Of a stretch of 64,000 nucleotides of DNA, positions 53,700-63,407 are shown piece by piece. Source of the stretch: Pontibacter coccineus (lineage in GTDB: Bacteria; Bacteroidota; Bacteroidia; Cytophagales; Hymenobacteraceae); assembly GCF_030546575.1 (NCBI RefSeq), contig NZ_JAUOTN010000002.1:682001-746000 (forward strand). Direction: 5' to 3'. Position 1 is the stretch's first letter. Each line of letters begins with the position of its first letter. The translations under genes and the position numbers were made by a program. A model generated the notes under the pieces. It ran no database searches. It was not told the DNA's origin and saw nothing but the letters and a program-made list of their open reading frames with translations.

Positions 53700-56600
53700 T
53701 TGAACCGGAAAATTGCCCCGATCGTCTTATTTGCCCTTGCTGTGCTGTGCTTTATGGCGACAGCTTTTTTGCATTATAGGGTACCGGCTTCCTGGCTTGA
53801 TGCCGAAAGAGAGCAGACCCAACAGCGCATTACCAAGCGGGTACAGGCGCTGTTGTCAGATGCAGAGCAGGAGGCGATCCGCTTGGGTGATCAGCTCCAA
53901 AACGATCAGATCAGCTTTTCGAAGTTACTCTCCAAAACACATTATCCCACTTTTGTATATAAGAACGGCCGTCTGGTGTTCTGGTCTGACCATACAGTTA
54001 TACCTGACTTGGATCTGCCACCAACAGCCCGTTCCATTTCCACCATCCGGAACAGCTATGGTACGTTTGTAGTCATGCCGTATCGTTTCAGTGATTATCA
54101 TATTTTCACTTACATACCATTGCAGGTAGACTATAGCAAGACCCCGGATTTACTTTCGTCGGGCTTGCAGAAGAGTATTTTCGGGAAAGCAGATGTGCGC
54201 TTGGTGCTCGACAATCCCGGGCAGTTGCCGCAGGTAAAGAGCAGTCAGGGAGATTTCCTTTTCGCGGTCGACCATGGATCAGGGAGAATAGACGCTGGTT
54301 TTGACAACCTGCAGCTCGTCTTGCTCATCTTAGGGACCATCTTTTTTATCTGGTTCAGCATTTTGTTAAGCCGGTACTTTTTAAGGCGACACCGCTATAC
54401 GGAAGGCATTGTGTTGCTGCTGGCGCTACTGGTAAGTTTTCGGTTTGCGCTTTTATTCCTGAATCTCCCGTTTCTGATCGTGGAGACGGAGCTGTTTGAC
54501 CCTCGCCTGTATGCCGCTTCCTTCTGGTCTCCATCAGTGGGTGATCTGGCACTGAATGTATTGCTGCTCGTTACAGTAGCCTGGGCTGCATATTACCTGT
54601 TTCATAAGAATGAGGTGCTGCCTACTGTTAAGGCTTACTCTCCGGGAAAAAGCAAAATAGCGATTGGTATCGCGATGCTTGCGTTTTTTGGGCTACTGGC
54701 TATTTTGTTCCGCTTTTACTACGGTATTTACCACAACTCTCCGCTAGCCCTCGACATCAATCAGTCCATTGCCTTGGAACGGTACAAGCTGGTGATGTAT
54801 AGCCTGATGTTCCTGCATACTGTAGCCCTGAGCCTCTTTGCCTATATGCTGGCTTCGGTTGTGAACGTGCTGTTGCGAAAGTTAAATGGTTGGTGGCCTT
54901 ACCAGGTTTTGGTAGGTATAGCGGTAGTCCTGACAGTGCTGTCGTTGATATTCGATATGCGTTGGGTATCCGTGCTCCTGATCGGTACCGTTTTCTGGGC
55001 GATCGTCCTACTGGCGGCGCAGCATCGGCAGGCGATTAGTTTGCCTTACCGTACCTACCTCTTCTTCTTTTTGATCATCGCCGTTAGCAGCCTGACGGGT
55101 GCTGCATCGCTCTATACGCACTTCCAGAGTGAGTTATTGGCCTATAAGCAGAAGTTCGCATTTGACCTGATGCAGGGCAATGATGTGCTGGCTGAGTATC
55201 TGCTGGAAGAGGATGTGGCGGTGCGCGTGTCAGAAGATGTGCTGATTCAAACAAAAATGAAGGGGCCCTATGTAGATGCTTTCTTTATCAAGCGGAAGAT
55301 TTCGCGTCAGTTTTTACCAGACTATTTTGATAAGTATGAGGCCAACATCCTGCTTTTTGACAGCCAGGGGCGCACGCTGGAAAGTGCCGATACCACGGCT
55401 GCGACCCTAGACGAGTTACGGAAAAAGTACGCTACCCCCCGCAACAAGACAGAATACAAGAACCTATACCTGGTAAACGACCCGGCGCGCCCGCATACCC
55501 GTTTTTATTTAAAGTTGATCGAAGTCCCCTTGGGCACGCAGCTGTATGGTACCATTGTGTTGCAGCTGAGTCTGAAAGAGCTGCTCCCAAACAGCCTGGT
55601 GCCGGAGCTATTAGCAGGTCAGCAACACCAACAGCCATTCCGGGCTGATATTCTGAGTTACGGGATTTACGAAAAAGGCAGGCTGACTTACAGCGAAGGA
55701 GAATTCGACTACGCGACCAATTTCGATCGAAGTCAGTTAGAGCGGAATGAGCTATACCGCCAGGGAGCAACCGAAGAGGGCTTTCACCATTTGGGGGTAA
55801 AAACCGATTCCGGACCGACGGTGATCATCACGACCAGTAAGTACGGTGCCCGCGAAGTGCTTTCTAATTTTTCATTCCTGTTCCTGTTCTTTACCGCCTG
55901 CCTGATTGTGGTGGCCGTGCTGTATGTTTTATTCAACCGGGCGCGACTACGTGATTTTCAGCCGAACTTTAGTACCAAGATTCAGCTTTTCCTGAATTTC
56001 GGTATCCTGCTGCCCTTGATGCTGGTGAGTATCGTGACGGCCAGTCTGGTGACCAGCTCCTACAAGAAAGACCTGCTTTCGTCTTACGAAAAGAAGGGGG
56101 AGGCCATTCAGGATCATCTGAGCAGGCCGACCACGCTGGAAGTAATGCCAGACCGCAACCGCCTGCTTCGCCGTGTCGCTTCCATTGCGGCTTTGTCCGA
56201 GGCCGATGTCAGTTTGTATGATCGTAACGGACGCCTGCTGGTCACCAGCCAACCGCTCATTTTTGAGTCGGGCCTGCTTTCCAAACTGGTTAACCCCAAT
56301 GCCTTTGCGGCCATTTCAGAGCGGCAGGCCTTGCGGGTGCTGCTTGATGAGCACGCCGGCAACCTGAGCTTCAATGCGCTATACCTGCCACTCCGCCCCG
56401 ACAACGATCCTGAAAAACTCATTGGCTTTATAGGTATACCTTTCTTCGACTCAGAGCGCCAGCTGGACCTGAAGCTGATCGAGCTTATCACGACGACGAT
56501 GAACATCTTTACAGTCATGTTCATCGTGTTCATCATCCTGACCTTCTTCGCTTCCAGAGCCCTCACAGTGCCGTTGCGTATGTTGGCCGATAAGCTAAAG

Positions 56601-57407
56601 CATACCTCCCTGACAGGAAAAAACGAGATGCTGGCGTATGAGGGTGCCGATGAGATCGGGATGCTGGTGAATGAGTATAACCGCATGCTGCTGACGCTGG
56701 AGCAGAATAAGGTGGAGCTGGCGATGCGCGAGAAGGAAGCGGCCTGGCGCGAAATGGCACGGCAGGTGGCGCACGAGATCAAAAATCCGCTCACCCCAAT
56801 GAAGCTTTCGCTGCAGTACCTTCAGAAGGCCATTGCCGAAAAGAATCCGAACACGGAGCAGATGATCAACAAGATTTCGCACACGCTGATTACGCAGATC
56901 AACATCCTGAGCGATATTGCTACCTCGTTCTCTAACTTCACTTCCATGCCGGAGCCGAAAGCCGAACTGATGGACCTGGGGGCTGCGCTGCACAAAGCCG
57001 CGGACCTGCATACTAATCCGGCCTCTGTGAAAACAAAGCTGCGCATTCCGGAGGAGCCGGTGATGGTGATGGCCGACGAGGCACTGCTGGTGCGGACCTT
57101 CAATAACCTGCTATTAAATGCCATACAGGCGGTACCAGCTGACCGGAAGCCTGTGATCAAGATAGACCTGAAGGTGAACGGGGAGAATGAGGCGCTTGTT
57201 TCTATCGCTGATAACGGCAGCGGTATACCTGCCGAGATTCAGAACAAAGTGTTTATACCTAACTTCAGTACCAAGTACACGGGCTCAGGTATAGGACTGG
57301 CTGTTGCCAAAAAAGGAATTGAAAACGCCGGTGGTCGCATCTGGTTTGTGACAGAAGAAGGGGAGGGGACGACGTTTTACATTTCTTTACCGCTGGCCAC
57401 CCCATGA
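53700..57407 (+). CDS. NtrY-like membrane sensor histidine kinase
   Basis: This 1,235-residue protein has multiple membrane helices in two groups (about 7-25; 205-480; 725-745 and 765-790; 935-955), with extracytoplasmic segments between them, then a HAMP-like linker (about 955-1005, LTVPLRMLADKLK). The dimerisation domain is EMARQVAHEIKNPLTPMKL (phosphoacceptor His1025). The ATPase domain has FNNLLLNAIQAVP (N box), IADNGSGIP (G1) and TGSGIGLAVAKKGIENAGG (G2). No ATG is available in frame near the start; a TTG at 53700 (MNRKIAPIVLF) gives a sensible signal-anchor. No response regulator is adjacent. Its TGA overlaps the ATG of the next gene (ATGA), implying coupled translation. The ligand is unknown. 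Confidence 0.92.
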   Translation: MNRKIAPIVLFALAVLCFMATAFLHYRVPASWLDAEREQTQQRITKRVQALLSDAEQEAIRLGDQLQNDQISFSKLLSKTHYPTFVYKNGRLVFWSDHTVIPDLDLPPTARSISTIRNSYGTFVVMPYRFSDYHIFTYIPLQVDYSKTPDLLSSGLQKSIFGKADVRLVLDNPGQLPQVKSSQGDFLFAVDHGSGRIDAGFDNLQLVLLILGTIFFIWFSILLSRYFLRRHRYTEGIVLLLALLVSFRFALLFLNLPFLIVETELFDPRLYAASFWSPSVGDLALNVLLLVTVAWAAYYLFHKNEVLPTVKAYSPGKSKIAIGIAMLAFFGLLAILFRFYYGIYHNSPLALDINQSIALERYKLVMYSLMFLHTVALSLFAYMLASVVNVLLRKLNGWWPYQVLVGIAVVLTVLSLIFDMRWVSVLLIGTVFWAIVLLAAQHRQAISLPYRTYLFFFLIIAVSSLTGAASLYTHFQSELLAYKQKFAFDLMQGNDVLAEYLLEEDVAVRVSEDVLIQTKMKGPYVDAFFIKRKISRQFLPDYFDKYEANILLFDSQGRTLESADTTAATLDELRKKYATPRNKTEYKNLYLVNDPARPHTRFYLKLIEVPLGTQLYGTIVLQLSLKELLPNSLVPELLAGQQHQQPFRADILSYGIYEKGRLTYSEGEFDYATNFDRSQLERNELYRQGATEEGFHHLGVKTDSGPTVIITTSKYGAREVLSNFSFLFLFFTACLIVVAVLYVLFNRARLRDFQPNFSTKIQLFLNFGILLPLMLVSIVTASLVTSSYKKDLLSSYEKKGEAIQDHLSRPTTLEVMPDRNRLLRRVASIAALSEADVSLYDRNGRLLVTSQPLIFESGLLSKLVNPNAFAAISERQALRVLLDEHAGNLSFNALYLPLRPDNDPEKLIGFIGIPFFDSERQLDLKLIELITTTMNIFTVMFIVFIILTFFASRALTVPLRMLADKLKHTSLTGKNEMLAYEGADEIGMLVNEYNRMLLTLEQNKVELAMREKEAAWREMARQVAHEIKNPLTPMKLSLQYLQKAIAEKNPNTEQMINKISHTLITQINILSDIATSFSNFTSMPEPKAELMDLGAALHKAADLHTNPASVKTKLRIPEEPVMVMADEALLVRTFNNLLLNAIQAVPADRKPVIKIDLKVNGENEALVSIADNGSGIPAEIQNKVFIPNFSTKYTGSGIGLAVAKKGIENAGGRIWFVTEEGEGTTFYISLPLATP

Positions 57408-60400
57408 TCCGGTGTTTGGTTACCGGCGTTCTGCTGTCGCTGCTGAGCCTGTCTGCGCTGGCCCAGGCTCCCGTAAACAACCAGCACTGCAAATGGCTAT
57501 ACCTGACCGACTATCCTCAGCAGCTCGACACCCTGACCATCGATGTCAACAGCATTACCTTTGTAGGCCCGCGCAAAGACCAGTTCAAATTTGACTACAA
57601 CTACTATACCCACGAGTTCAGGCTAACGGCGTTTCCGGCGCCCACTTTCCAGATCATGGATACGCTCGGAACGATGGTGCCTATACCTGACTCGGTGCTG
57701 GTGTGCTACAGAACCCTGCCGCTGAGTCTGGCCAAGCCCGCTTACCGCCGCGACATTATGAAACTGGACCGGAGCGGTTCGCCGAAAGAGCTGTATCAGG
57801 AGGACTTTGCCCAGCGGGAAGAGATTTTCAAAACTCCCAGACTCAATAAAACAGGCAGCATCTCACGCGGTATTTCGTTCGGTAACACGCAGAACGTATT
57901 TGTAAACTCGGCCCTGAACCTGCAGCTGGACGGGAAACTGACCGAAGACATCGACATCACAGCGGCTATTACGGACCAGAATATACCTTTCCAGCCGGAG
58001 GGGAATACGCAGCAGTTGAACGAGTTTGACCGGGTATACATCACGCTCAAGCACAGGCAGTGGCAACTGTCGGCGGGGGATGTGGTATTGCGCAGCAAGC
58101 CGTCGTACTTCATGCAGTTTTACAAGAACGTGCAGGGCGGTGCTTTCGAAACTACTTTTGGGAAATCTCCGGAAAAGCTGGGCACTACTACGGTCGCTGC
58201 CTCGGTGTCGAAAGGCAAGTTTGCCTCGCAGGCCGTGGAGGCATTGGAAGGCGTGCAGGGACCTTACCGGTTGCGCGGACCGAACAACGAGCGCTTCATC
58301 ATCGTGCTGGCCAATTCGGAGCGTGTCTTTCTGGACGGCCGCCTGCTGACCCGTGGCTTCGACTTCGATTATGTGATCGACTACAACCAGGCGGAGATTA
58401 CCTTCACGACCCGTCATGTGATCACTAAAAACTCCCGTATCCGGGTAGACTTCGAGTACTCTGACCTGAACTACAGCCGCAGTATTTACCACGCCAGCCA
58501 CTACCAGCAACTGGGTAAGGTGCAGGTATACGCCAACTACTACAACGAGTCCGATAACCCGAACAACCTGCTGCACCTCGATTTGCGCGACGATGAAAAA
58601 CGCCTGCTCGCAGGTATAGGCGATAGCTTAGACATGGCCGTTACTTCAGGCGCGACACAGGTGCCTTTCGATCCGGCGCAGGTACTCTATGCCCAGCGCG
58701 ACACGCTCGTAGACGGTGTGCCACAGCAGGTATACATGTACTCCAGTCACCCGGACTCGGCGGTTTACAATGTGCGGTTTTCGGAAGTAGGGGCAAACCG
58801 GGGCAACTACGTGACGGCCAACACTGCGGTGAATGGCAGGGTGTACCGCTGGGTGGCGCCTGTCAATGGCGTGCCGCAGGGCAATTATGCGCCTGTGCGT
58901 ATACTGCCCACCCCCCGCAAAAAGCAGCTGATCACACTGGGTGGTAACTATGAACTGCAGAAAGGCGTGAATTTCTTCCTGGAAGGGGCCGCTTCGCAGA
59001 ATGACCTGAACCGCTTCTCGCGCCTCGATGCGCAGGATGATAATGGGGCTGCCATGCGGGTAGGGTATGCCATACAGGACCGACAGCTCCCTTTCCTGGG
59101 AAAGTACCGTCTCAACAGCACGCTCAACTATGAGTATACCGACGTGAATTTTGAACCCATCGACCGCTATCGCCCCATTGAGTTCGACCGCGACTGGAGT
59201 CTGGATAACCCGAATCAGAAAGCAGAAGACCATATTTTTCACTTCTCGGTAGGAGCGGTGCGGGACCCACAGAATTTGGTCAACTACCGTATCAGCCGCC
59301 GCTACCGGCACCAGCAGGTGGACGGTACGCAGCACCAGTTGGATCTGAACCGTGCGTTTGGCAAACTGGAATTGCGCAACAGCTTTTTCATGCTGCACAG
59401 CGACCAGGCTACCAGGGAGTCGGAGTGGTACAGGGGCGATGTGGGGGCCAGGTATAGACTCGGCAAAATTGAGCCCGGCTACGTGTACCGCTTCGACAAA
59501 AACAAACTCACTGCCCTCGGCAACGATTCCGTGACAGGATCAGCTATGTATTTTGACGAGCATGTGTTTTTCGTGGAAAGCCCCGACACTGCCAAAACCC
59601 GCTTCCGGGTAGACTACAGCTACCGCACTGACCTGCGCCCAACAGCCCAGGGAGAGATGGGAGCACCGGAAATTGGCCAGACCTATAATGCCATGCTCCA
59701 GCGCAGGTATGGCCGCGACAGCGACATCGCCCTACAGGCCACTTACAGAAACCTGGAGCTTGCACAGGGGCTAGACGAAGAAACTGTGCAGTCGCGCATC
59801 GATTGGAACACCTCTTTTCTGGATGGCAGTTTCCGGTCTGAGATGAGCTATTCGGTAGGCACGGGCCGTGAGTTGAAGCGCATCTTCGTTTTCCGGGAAA
59901 CCATGCCGGGGCAAGGTACGCACTACCTCCGCGAAGGCGGCAACCCCAACGACCTGAATGATTACCTCGAGGCACAGACAGTGGACCAGCGCCGTTTCAT
60001 CAAAGTGTTTTTGCCGACGGACGAGTACATCAACGCCTATACCAACCGTTTTACCTACCGCCTGAACAGCAACGTGCCCCGCAGTTGGCGCAGCGCTGAG
60101 GGCTTTAAAGGTTTTATGGCCAAGTTCTCAGCCCTCAGCTTTGTCAGCATCGACAAGAAAACAACGGACGATGAGGTGATGAACCGTTTCAACCCGTTCA
60201 GTGAAGATTTTGAGGATGAATTTTTGATCTCGCTGGTGAAATCGCTGCGTAACACGCTATACTTTAACAGGAGCAATCCTAAGTATGGCCTGGAGTATAC
60301 CGTGCAGCAGAATCAGCAGAAGTCGCTGCTGGCGAATGGCACCGAAACCCGCAGTGTCGGCAACCACCAACTGATCACCCGCCTCAACCTGAACGAAGTG

Positions 60401-60886
60401 CTGAGTACCAAGATCAGCCTGGCCCAGAACGTGCGGGATAACCGTTCCAACTTTTTGAGCTCGAAGAACTTCAGCATCGTGTCGCAGGAGCTTACACCGG
60501 AGCTAGCTTATCAGCCCAATGTCAAGCTGCGTTTTACAGGCACCTACCAACTGGCCCTGCGCGAGGACAAGCTCTCTCCCGCCGATGCAGAGCAGCAGGC
60601 GACCTTCCATGAACTGGGATTGGAGACAAAGCTAAGTCAGGTGAGCAAGCGCACCGTATCCGGGCTGGTCAAGTGGGTGAATATTGAGTTTGATGGCGAC
60701 ATGAATTCCTACGTGGGGTACGAGATCCTCAACGCCCTGCGCCCCGGCAACAACCTGACCTGGTCTTTTAACGTGCAGCAGCGCTTGAGCAACGGCCTCA
60801 ACATTTCCCTTAACTACGACGGCCGCAAGGCCAACAGTGTAGGGGCGGTGCATACGGGGCGTACGCAGGTGTCGGTGTTGTTTTAA
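57404..60886 (+). CDS. Large outer-membrane beta-barrel-like protein, unknown function
   Basis: This 1,160-residue protein has a signal peptide (residues 1-21, ending SALAQA). The body has alternating polar/hydrophobic strands throughout. It is rich in Tyr, Arg, Asn, Gln and Asp and lacks membrane helices, as in large Bacteroidota beta-barrels. Conserved-looking sections are TGSISRGISFGNTQNVFVNSALNLQLDGKLTEDIDITAAITDQNIPFQPEGNTQQLNEFDRVYI (about 150-215) and GPYRLRGPNNERFIIVLANSERVFLDG (about 285-311). It ends in a barrel-like strand, RTQVSVLF, with a terminal Phe. No TonB plug domain or T9SS tail was seen. It begins inside the stop codon of the NtrY-like kinase gene. At its end it overlaps the convergent LytTR gene by 4 bp. 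No function is assigned. Confidence 0.8.
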   Translation: MIRCLVTGVLLSLLSLSALAQAPVNNQHCKWLYLTDYPQQLDTLTIDVNSITFVGPRKDQFKFDYNYYTHEFRLTAFPAPTFQIMDTLGTMVPIPDSVLVCYRTLPLSLAKPAYRRDIMKLDRSGSPKELYQEDFAQREEIFKTPRLNKTGSISRGISFGNTQNVFVNSALNLQLDGKLTEDIDITAAITDQNIPFQPEGNTQQLNEFDRVYITLKHRQWQLSAGDVVLRSKPSYFMQFYKNVQGGAFETTFGKSPEKLGTTTVAASVSKGKFASQAVEALEGVQGPYRLRGPNNERFIIVLANSERVFLDGRLLTRGFDFDYVIDYNQAEITFTTRHVITKNSRIRVDFEYSDLNYSRSIYHASHYQQLGKVQVYANYYNESDNPNNLLHLDLRDDEKRLLAGIGDSLDMAVTSGATQVPFDPAQVLYAQRDTLVDGVPQQVYMYSSHPDSAVYNVRFSEVGANRGNYVTANTAVNGRVYRWVAPVNGVPQGNYAPVRILPTPRKKQLITLGGNYELQKGVNFFLEGAASQNDLNRFSRLDAQDDNGAAMRVGYAIQDRQLPFLGKYRLNSTLNYEYTDVNFEPIDRYRPIEFDRDWSLDNPNQKAEDHIFHFSVGAVRDPQNLVNYRISRRYRHQQVDGTQHQLDLNRAFGKLELRNSFFMLHSDQATRESEWYRGDVGARYRLGKIEPGYVYRFDKNKLTALGNDSVTGSAMYFDEHVFFVESPDTAKTRFRVDYSYRTDLRPTAQGEMGAPEIGQTYNAMLQRRYGRDSDIALQATYRNLELAQGLDEETVQSRIDWNTSFLDGSFRSEMSYSVGTGRELKRIFVFRETMPGQGTHYLREGGNPNDLNDYLEAQTVDQRRFIKVFLPTDEYINAYTNRFTYRLNSNVPRSWRSAEGFKGFMAKFSALSFVSIDKKTTDDEVMNRFNPFSEDFEDEFLISLVKSLRNTLYFNRSNPKYGLEYTVQQNQQKSLLANGTETRSVGNHQLITRLNLNEVLSTKISLAQNVRDNRSNFLSSKNFSIVSQELTPELAYQPNVKLRFTGTYQLALREDKLSPADAEQQATFHELGLETKLSQVSKRTVSGLVKWVNIEFDGDMNSYVGYEILNALRPGNNLTWSFNVQQRLSNGLNISLNYDGRKANSVGAVHTGRTQVSVLF

Positions 60887-61620
60887 TTGGTGCGCTTGCT
60901 CTTCAGTAGTTTGGCAGTTATCAGATCCAGCAGGGCCGTTCTGTAGCTCGACCCCATCGGCACTATGCTTCCGTTACTCAGCACGATCAGGTTTCCTTCT
61001 ACCGTCTTGACTTTGGGCAGGTGCACAATAAACGACTTATGTACCCTGGCAAAGTCCGCGGAGGGCAAGTGCTCCTCTACTTCTTTCATGCTCAGGTAAG
61101 TGGTTAGCTTTTCGGTGGAGGTTTGGATGCGTACGTAGTTTTGCATCGCTTCCACATAGCTGATCTCTTCGAAGTTTACCCGCACAAACTTTCCTTTCAC
61201 ATCTGTCTTAATAAAGAAGTACCCATCACTTGGCGCTACAGCAGGTATAGCTTGCTTGGGTTGCAGACTCTCCCTTACCTTGGATACCGCTTTAAGGAAG
61301 CGTTCGTAGGAGATAGGCTTGAGTAGAAAGTCCACCGCATTCTTTTCGAAGGCCTGATAAGCATAGTCCGGGTAGGCGGTAGTGAAGACAACCGTGGTGC
61401 GGTTGTTGATAAGGCCGGCCAGGTCCACGCCTGAAAGTTGGGGCATGTCTACATCCAGGAACGTGATGTCGGCTGTCAGCTGCCCTGAAGCAATGGCATC
61501 GAGGGCGAGCAGTGGGTTCTCCTCGGCGCCTATCAGTTGCAGGCCGGGCGTGTTCTGGATATACCTGGACAGTACCTCGAGCGCATGGCGCTCATCGTCT
61601 ACTACATAGCATGTGATCAT
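60883..61620 (-). CDS. LytTR-family response regulator
   Basis: This 245-residue protein has a receiver domain (1-120) with acidic pocket Asp8/Asp9, phosphoacceptor Asp56 in FLDVDMP, Thr81 in FTTAYP and Lys101 in LLKPIS. A LytTR DNA-binding domain (about 138-240) follows: KFVRVNFEEISYVEAMQNYVRI, FARVHKSFIVHLPKVKTVEGN. It is the output partner of the kinase encoded just upstream (4-bp ATGA overlap). Targets are unknown. The gene is convergent with the outer-membrane protein gene, overlapping it by 4 bp. Confidence 0.95.
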   Translation of the reverse strand: MITCYVVDDERHALEVLSRYIQNTPGLQLIGAEENPLLALDAIASGQLTADITFLDVDMPQLSGVDLAGLINNRTTVVFTTAYPDYAYQAFEKNAVDFLLKPISYERFLKAVSKVRESLQPKQAIPAVAPSDGYFFIKTDVKGKFVRVNFEEISYVEAMQNYVRIQTSTEKLTTYLSMKEVEEHLPSADFARVHKSFIVHLPKVKTVEGNLIVLSNGSIVPMGSSYRTALLDLITAKLLKSKRTN

Positions 61621-62675
61621 GTCAGCTTTATTTTGAGGTGGACGGCATGGCGTTGTTCGTCTTCGTCTATTGTCAAGGCATAATCCTCTTCATCATAGAA
61701 CTCACCAAGACGGGTTTTGGCGTTTTGTATGCCGATGCCATACCCGCGGCCGCCATGGTGCTTGCGCTTTTTGTTGCTGGTACTGAAGTGAAGCTGATCC
61801 TGGTGTTGCGAAACCGAAATGCAGGCAGCCTGGGTTGGGTCGGTGAGGTCACCGTGCTTAAAAGTATTCTCCACAAAAGTGAGGAGCAGCAGCGGCGGGA
61901 TCTTGCCCTGCAGCCTGCCGCTGCACTTCATTTGCAGATGAAGCGGGTAACTGAAGCGGAGTTGGTTGAGGGCGATGTATTTTTCGATGTGCTCCACCTC
62001 ATGCTGCAGGTCGGTTTTACCGTCTTCGTGAACCCGCTGAAGGGCATAGTGCATCACCTCCGAGAGCAGCAGCACGCCTTCTGAAGCTTTTGGCGAGACA
62101 TCCTGCACTGAATTGTAGATAAAGTTGAGTGTGTTGAAAAGCAGGTGCGGGCTGATCTGGGCCTGCAGCAAGGCATTTTGGGAGAGGATCAAACCCTTTT
62201 CAAGCGCAGCTTTTTCATGCTCGGTTTGCAGTTGCTCCAACTCCATTTGGTTGATGCGCTTTTGATCTTTGATGGTCTGGCGGACAAACCAATAAGCGGT
62301 GCTGATGCCTATAAAGTAGATGCTTCGCCAAACTGAGCGCAGCATGAAAATCTTATCGAAATTAAATGGCCTTGGTACTTCCCGGAAATGGTTCAAGGTT
62401 GTTTCCAGGCCTAACTGCACGACAATATAGGCGCCTATGATCAGCGCAACCAGGAAAGGCAACATAAGCAGTCGCTTTCTCCTGGCCATGTGCCGCAGCA
62501 CGACGTGGGAGAAAAAGTAAAACAGGATTATGTTGACCGTGTAATAACTGGCCCATTCCCACCATGCAATGTTACTGGGGTTCAGAAACTCGACTAGAGA
62601 AGCTTCATAAAGAATGAAAGCAGCCCAAGCGAGTATATGGTATAGGATAAGGCGGTAAGAGGCTTTAAAAGGCAT
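61617..62675 (-). CDS. LytS/YehU-type membrane sensor histidine kinase
   Basis: This 352-residue protein has four predicted membrane helices (about 9-28, 41-60, 70-90, 115-132), a short coiled coil (about 135-165) and the His_kinase domain (PF06580). The phosphoacceptor region reads QAQISPHLLFNTLNFIYN (His177), where the family usually has INPHFLFN. The ATPase part has VEHIEKYIALNQLRF, IPPLLLLTFVENTFKHG (N box) and GGRGYGIGIQNAKTRL (G box). It forms a two-gene operon with the LytTR regulator. No extracellular sensing domain is present, so the signal is probably sensed in the membrane. Confidence 0.94.
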   Translation of the reverse strand: MPFKASYRLILYHILAWAAFILYEASLVEFLNPSNIAWWEWASYYTVNIILFYFFSHVVLRHMARRKRLLMLPFLVALIIGAYIVVQLGLETTLNHFREVPRPFNFDKIFMLRSVWRSIYFIGISTAYWFVRQTIKDQKRINQMELEQLQTEHEKAALEKGLILSQNALLQAQISPHLLFNTLNFIYNSVQDVSPKASEGVLLLSEVMHYALQRVHEDGKTDLQHEVEHIEKYIALNQLRFSYPLHLQMKCSGRLQGKIPPLLLLTFVENTFKHGDLTDPTQAACISVSQHQDQLHFSTSNKKRKHHGGRGYGIGIQNAKTRLGEFYDEEDYALTIDEDEQRHAVHLKIKLT

Positions 62676-62878
62676 GCATAAAGCAACGCATTACTTTGCT
62701 AACACGCAACACCATTCGTCTACAGCAAAAGTCTGTTCGTGTAATATATTTCAATCTTGATATATTAATTTATATATTAGTAAAGAAGGTGTAGGAGTGA
62801 GCCTGATCATCTCATAGAGTTTTGCTCTCATACCTAGTCCCTGTTTATGCTTTTAAAGCACCTGACGAGAACCTACAC

Positions 62879-63346
62879 ATGAAGAAGCTGCTATTCGTTT
62901 TACTTTTTCTTCCCCTCTTTATCGCCTGTAAGAAAGAGGATGTCGCAGAGCCTTTGTCACAGTTTCACTTCATCAACTTGGTAGATGCTTCCGGTGAAAA
63001 TGTGTTTGCAACCAGCAAGATCGATACCGCTGAGTTCTTTTATATGTTTGGGCAAACCAGTATTCCGTGGGAAGGTATGATGGAGGACAAAGATTATATC
63101 CTCGCCCGTTCGGCTACTCTGCACGGCGATATAGCCACGCAAGTATCGGAAAGAAATCCTTATCTACTATTAGAGGACTTCAAGGGAAACCGGGAGCGTA
63201 CTTTTATCATAGACGGCCAACCCCATCATTTTAGATTTTCACCGCTACAGGATGATTTCTTTCAGAATAGGGAGAAGCTGAACGCAACTACCGAGGTGAT
63301 AGAGGAGGGGAGGCTATACCTGCATCACCTCGTTATCCTGCATTAA
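62879..63346 (+). CDS. Lipoprotein of unknown function
   Basis: The start is placed at ATG 62879 (MKKLLFVLLFLPLFIACKK) because it yields a perfect lipoprotein signal with lipobox FIAC (Cys17). The longer frame begins 19 codons upstream with a non-native leader. The mature part is about 138 residues, rich in Phe, Glu and Asp, with FHFINLVDASGENVF and YLLLEDFKGNRERTFIIDGQPHHFRF. No family was recognised. It is followed 61 bp later by a second lipoprotein gene in the same direction, and divergent from the LytS-type kinase gene. Confidence 0.75.
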   Translation: MKKLLFVLLFLPLFIACKKEDVAEPLSQFHFINLVDASGENVFATSKIDTAEFFYMFGQTSIPWEGMMEDKDYILARSATLHGDIATQVSERNPYLLLEDFKGNRERTFIIDGQPHHFRFSPLQDDFFQNREKLNATTEVIEEGRLYLHHLVILH

Positions 63347-63407
63347 CCTGCTATACCTGCACAGACAACCCAATCATTCACTAAATCCTGTTTTCACTAC
63401 CTTACCC

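Noticed and set aside
57404..60886. SprA/SusC (TonB-dependent) identity for the large outer-membrane-like protein
   Set aside because: It is too short for SprA (>2,000 residues), and no TonB box or plug domain motifs were seen.
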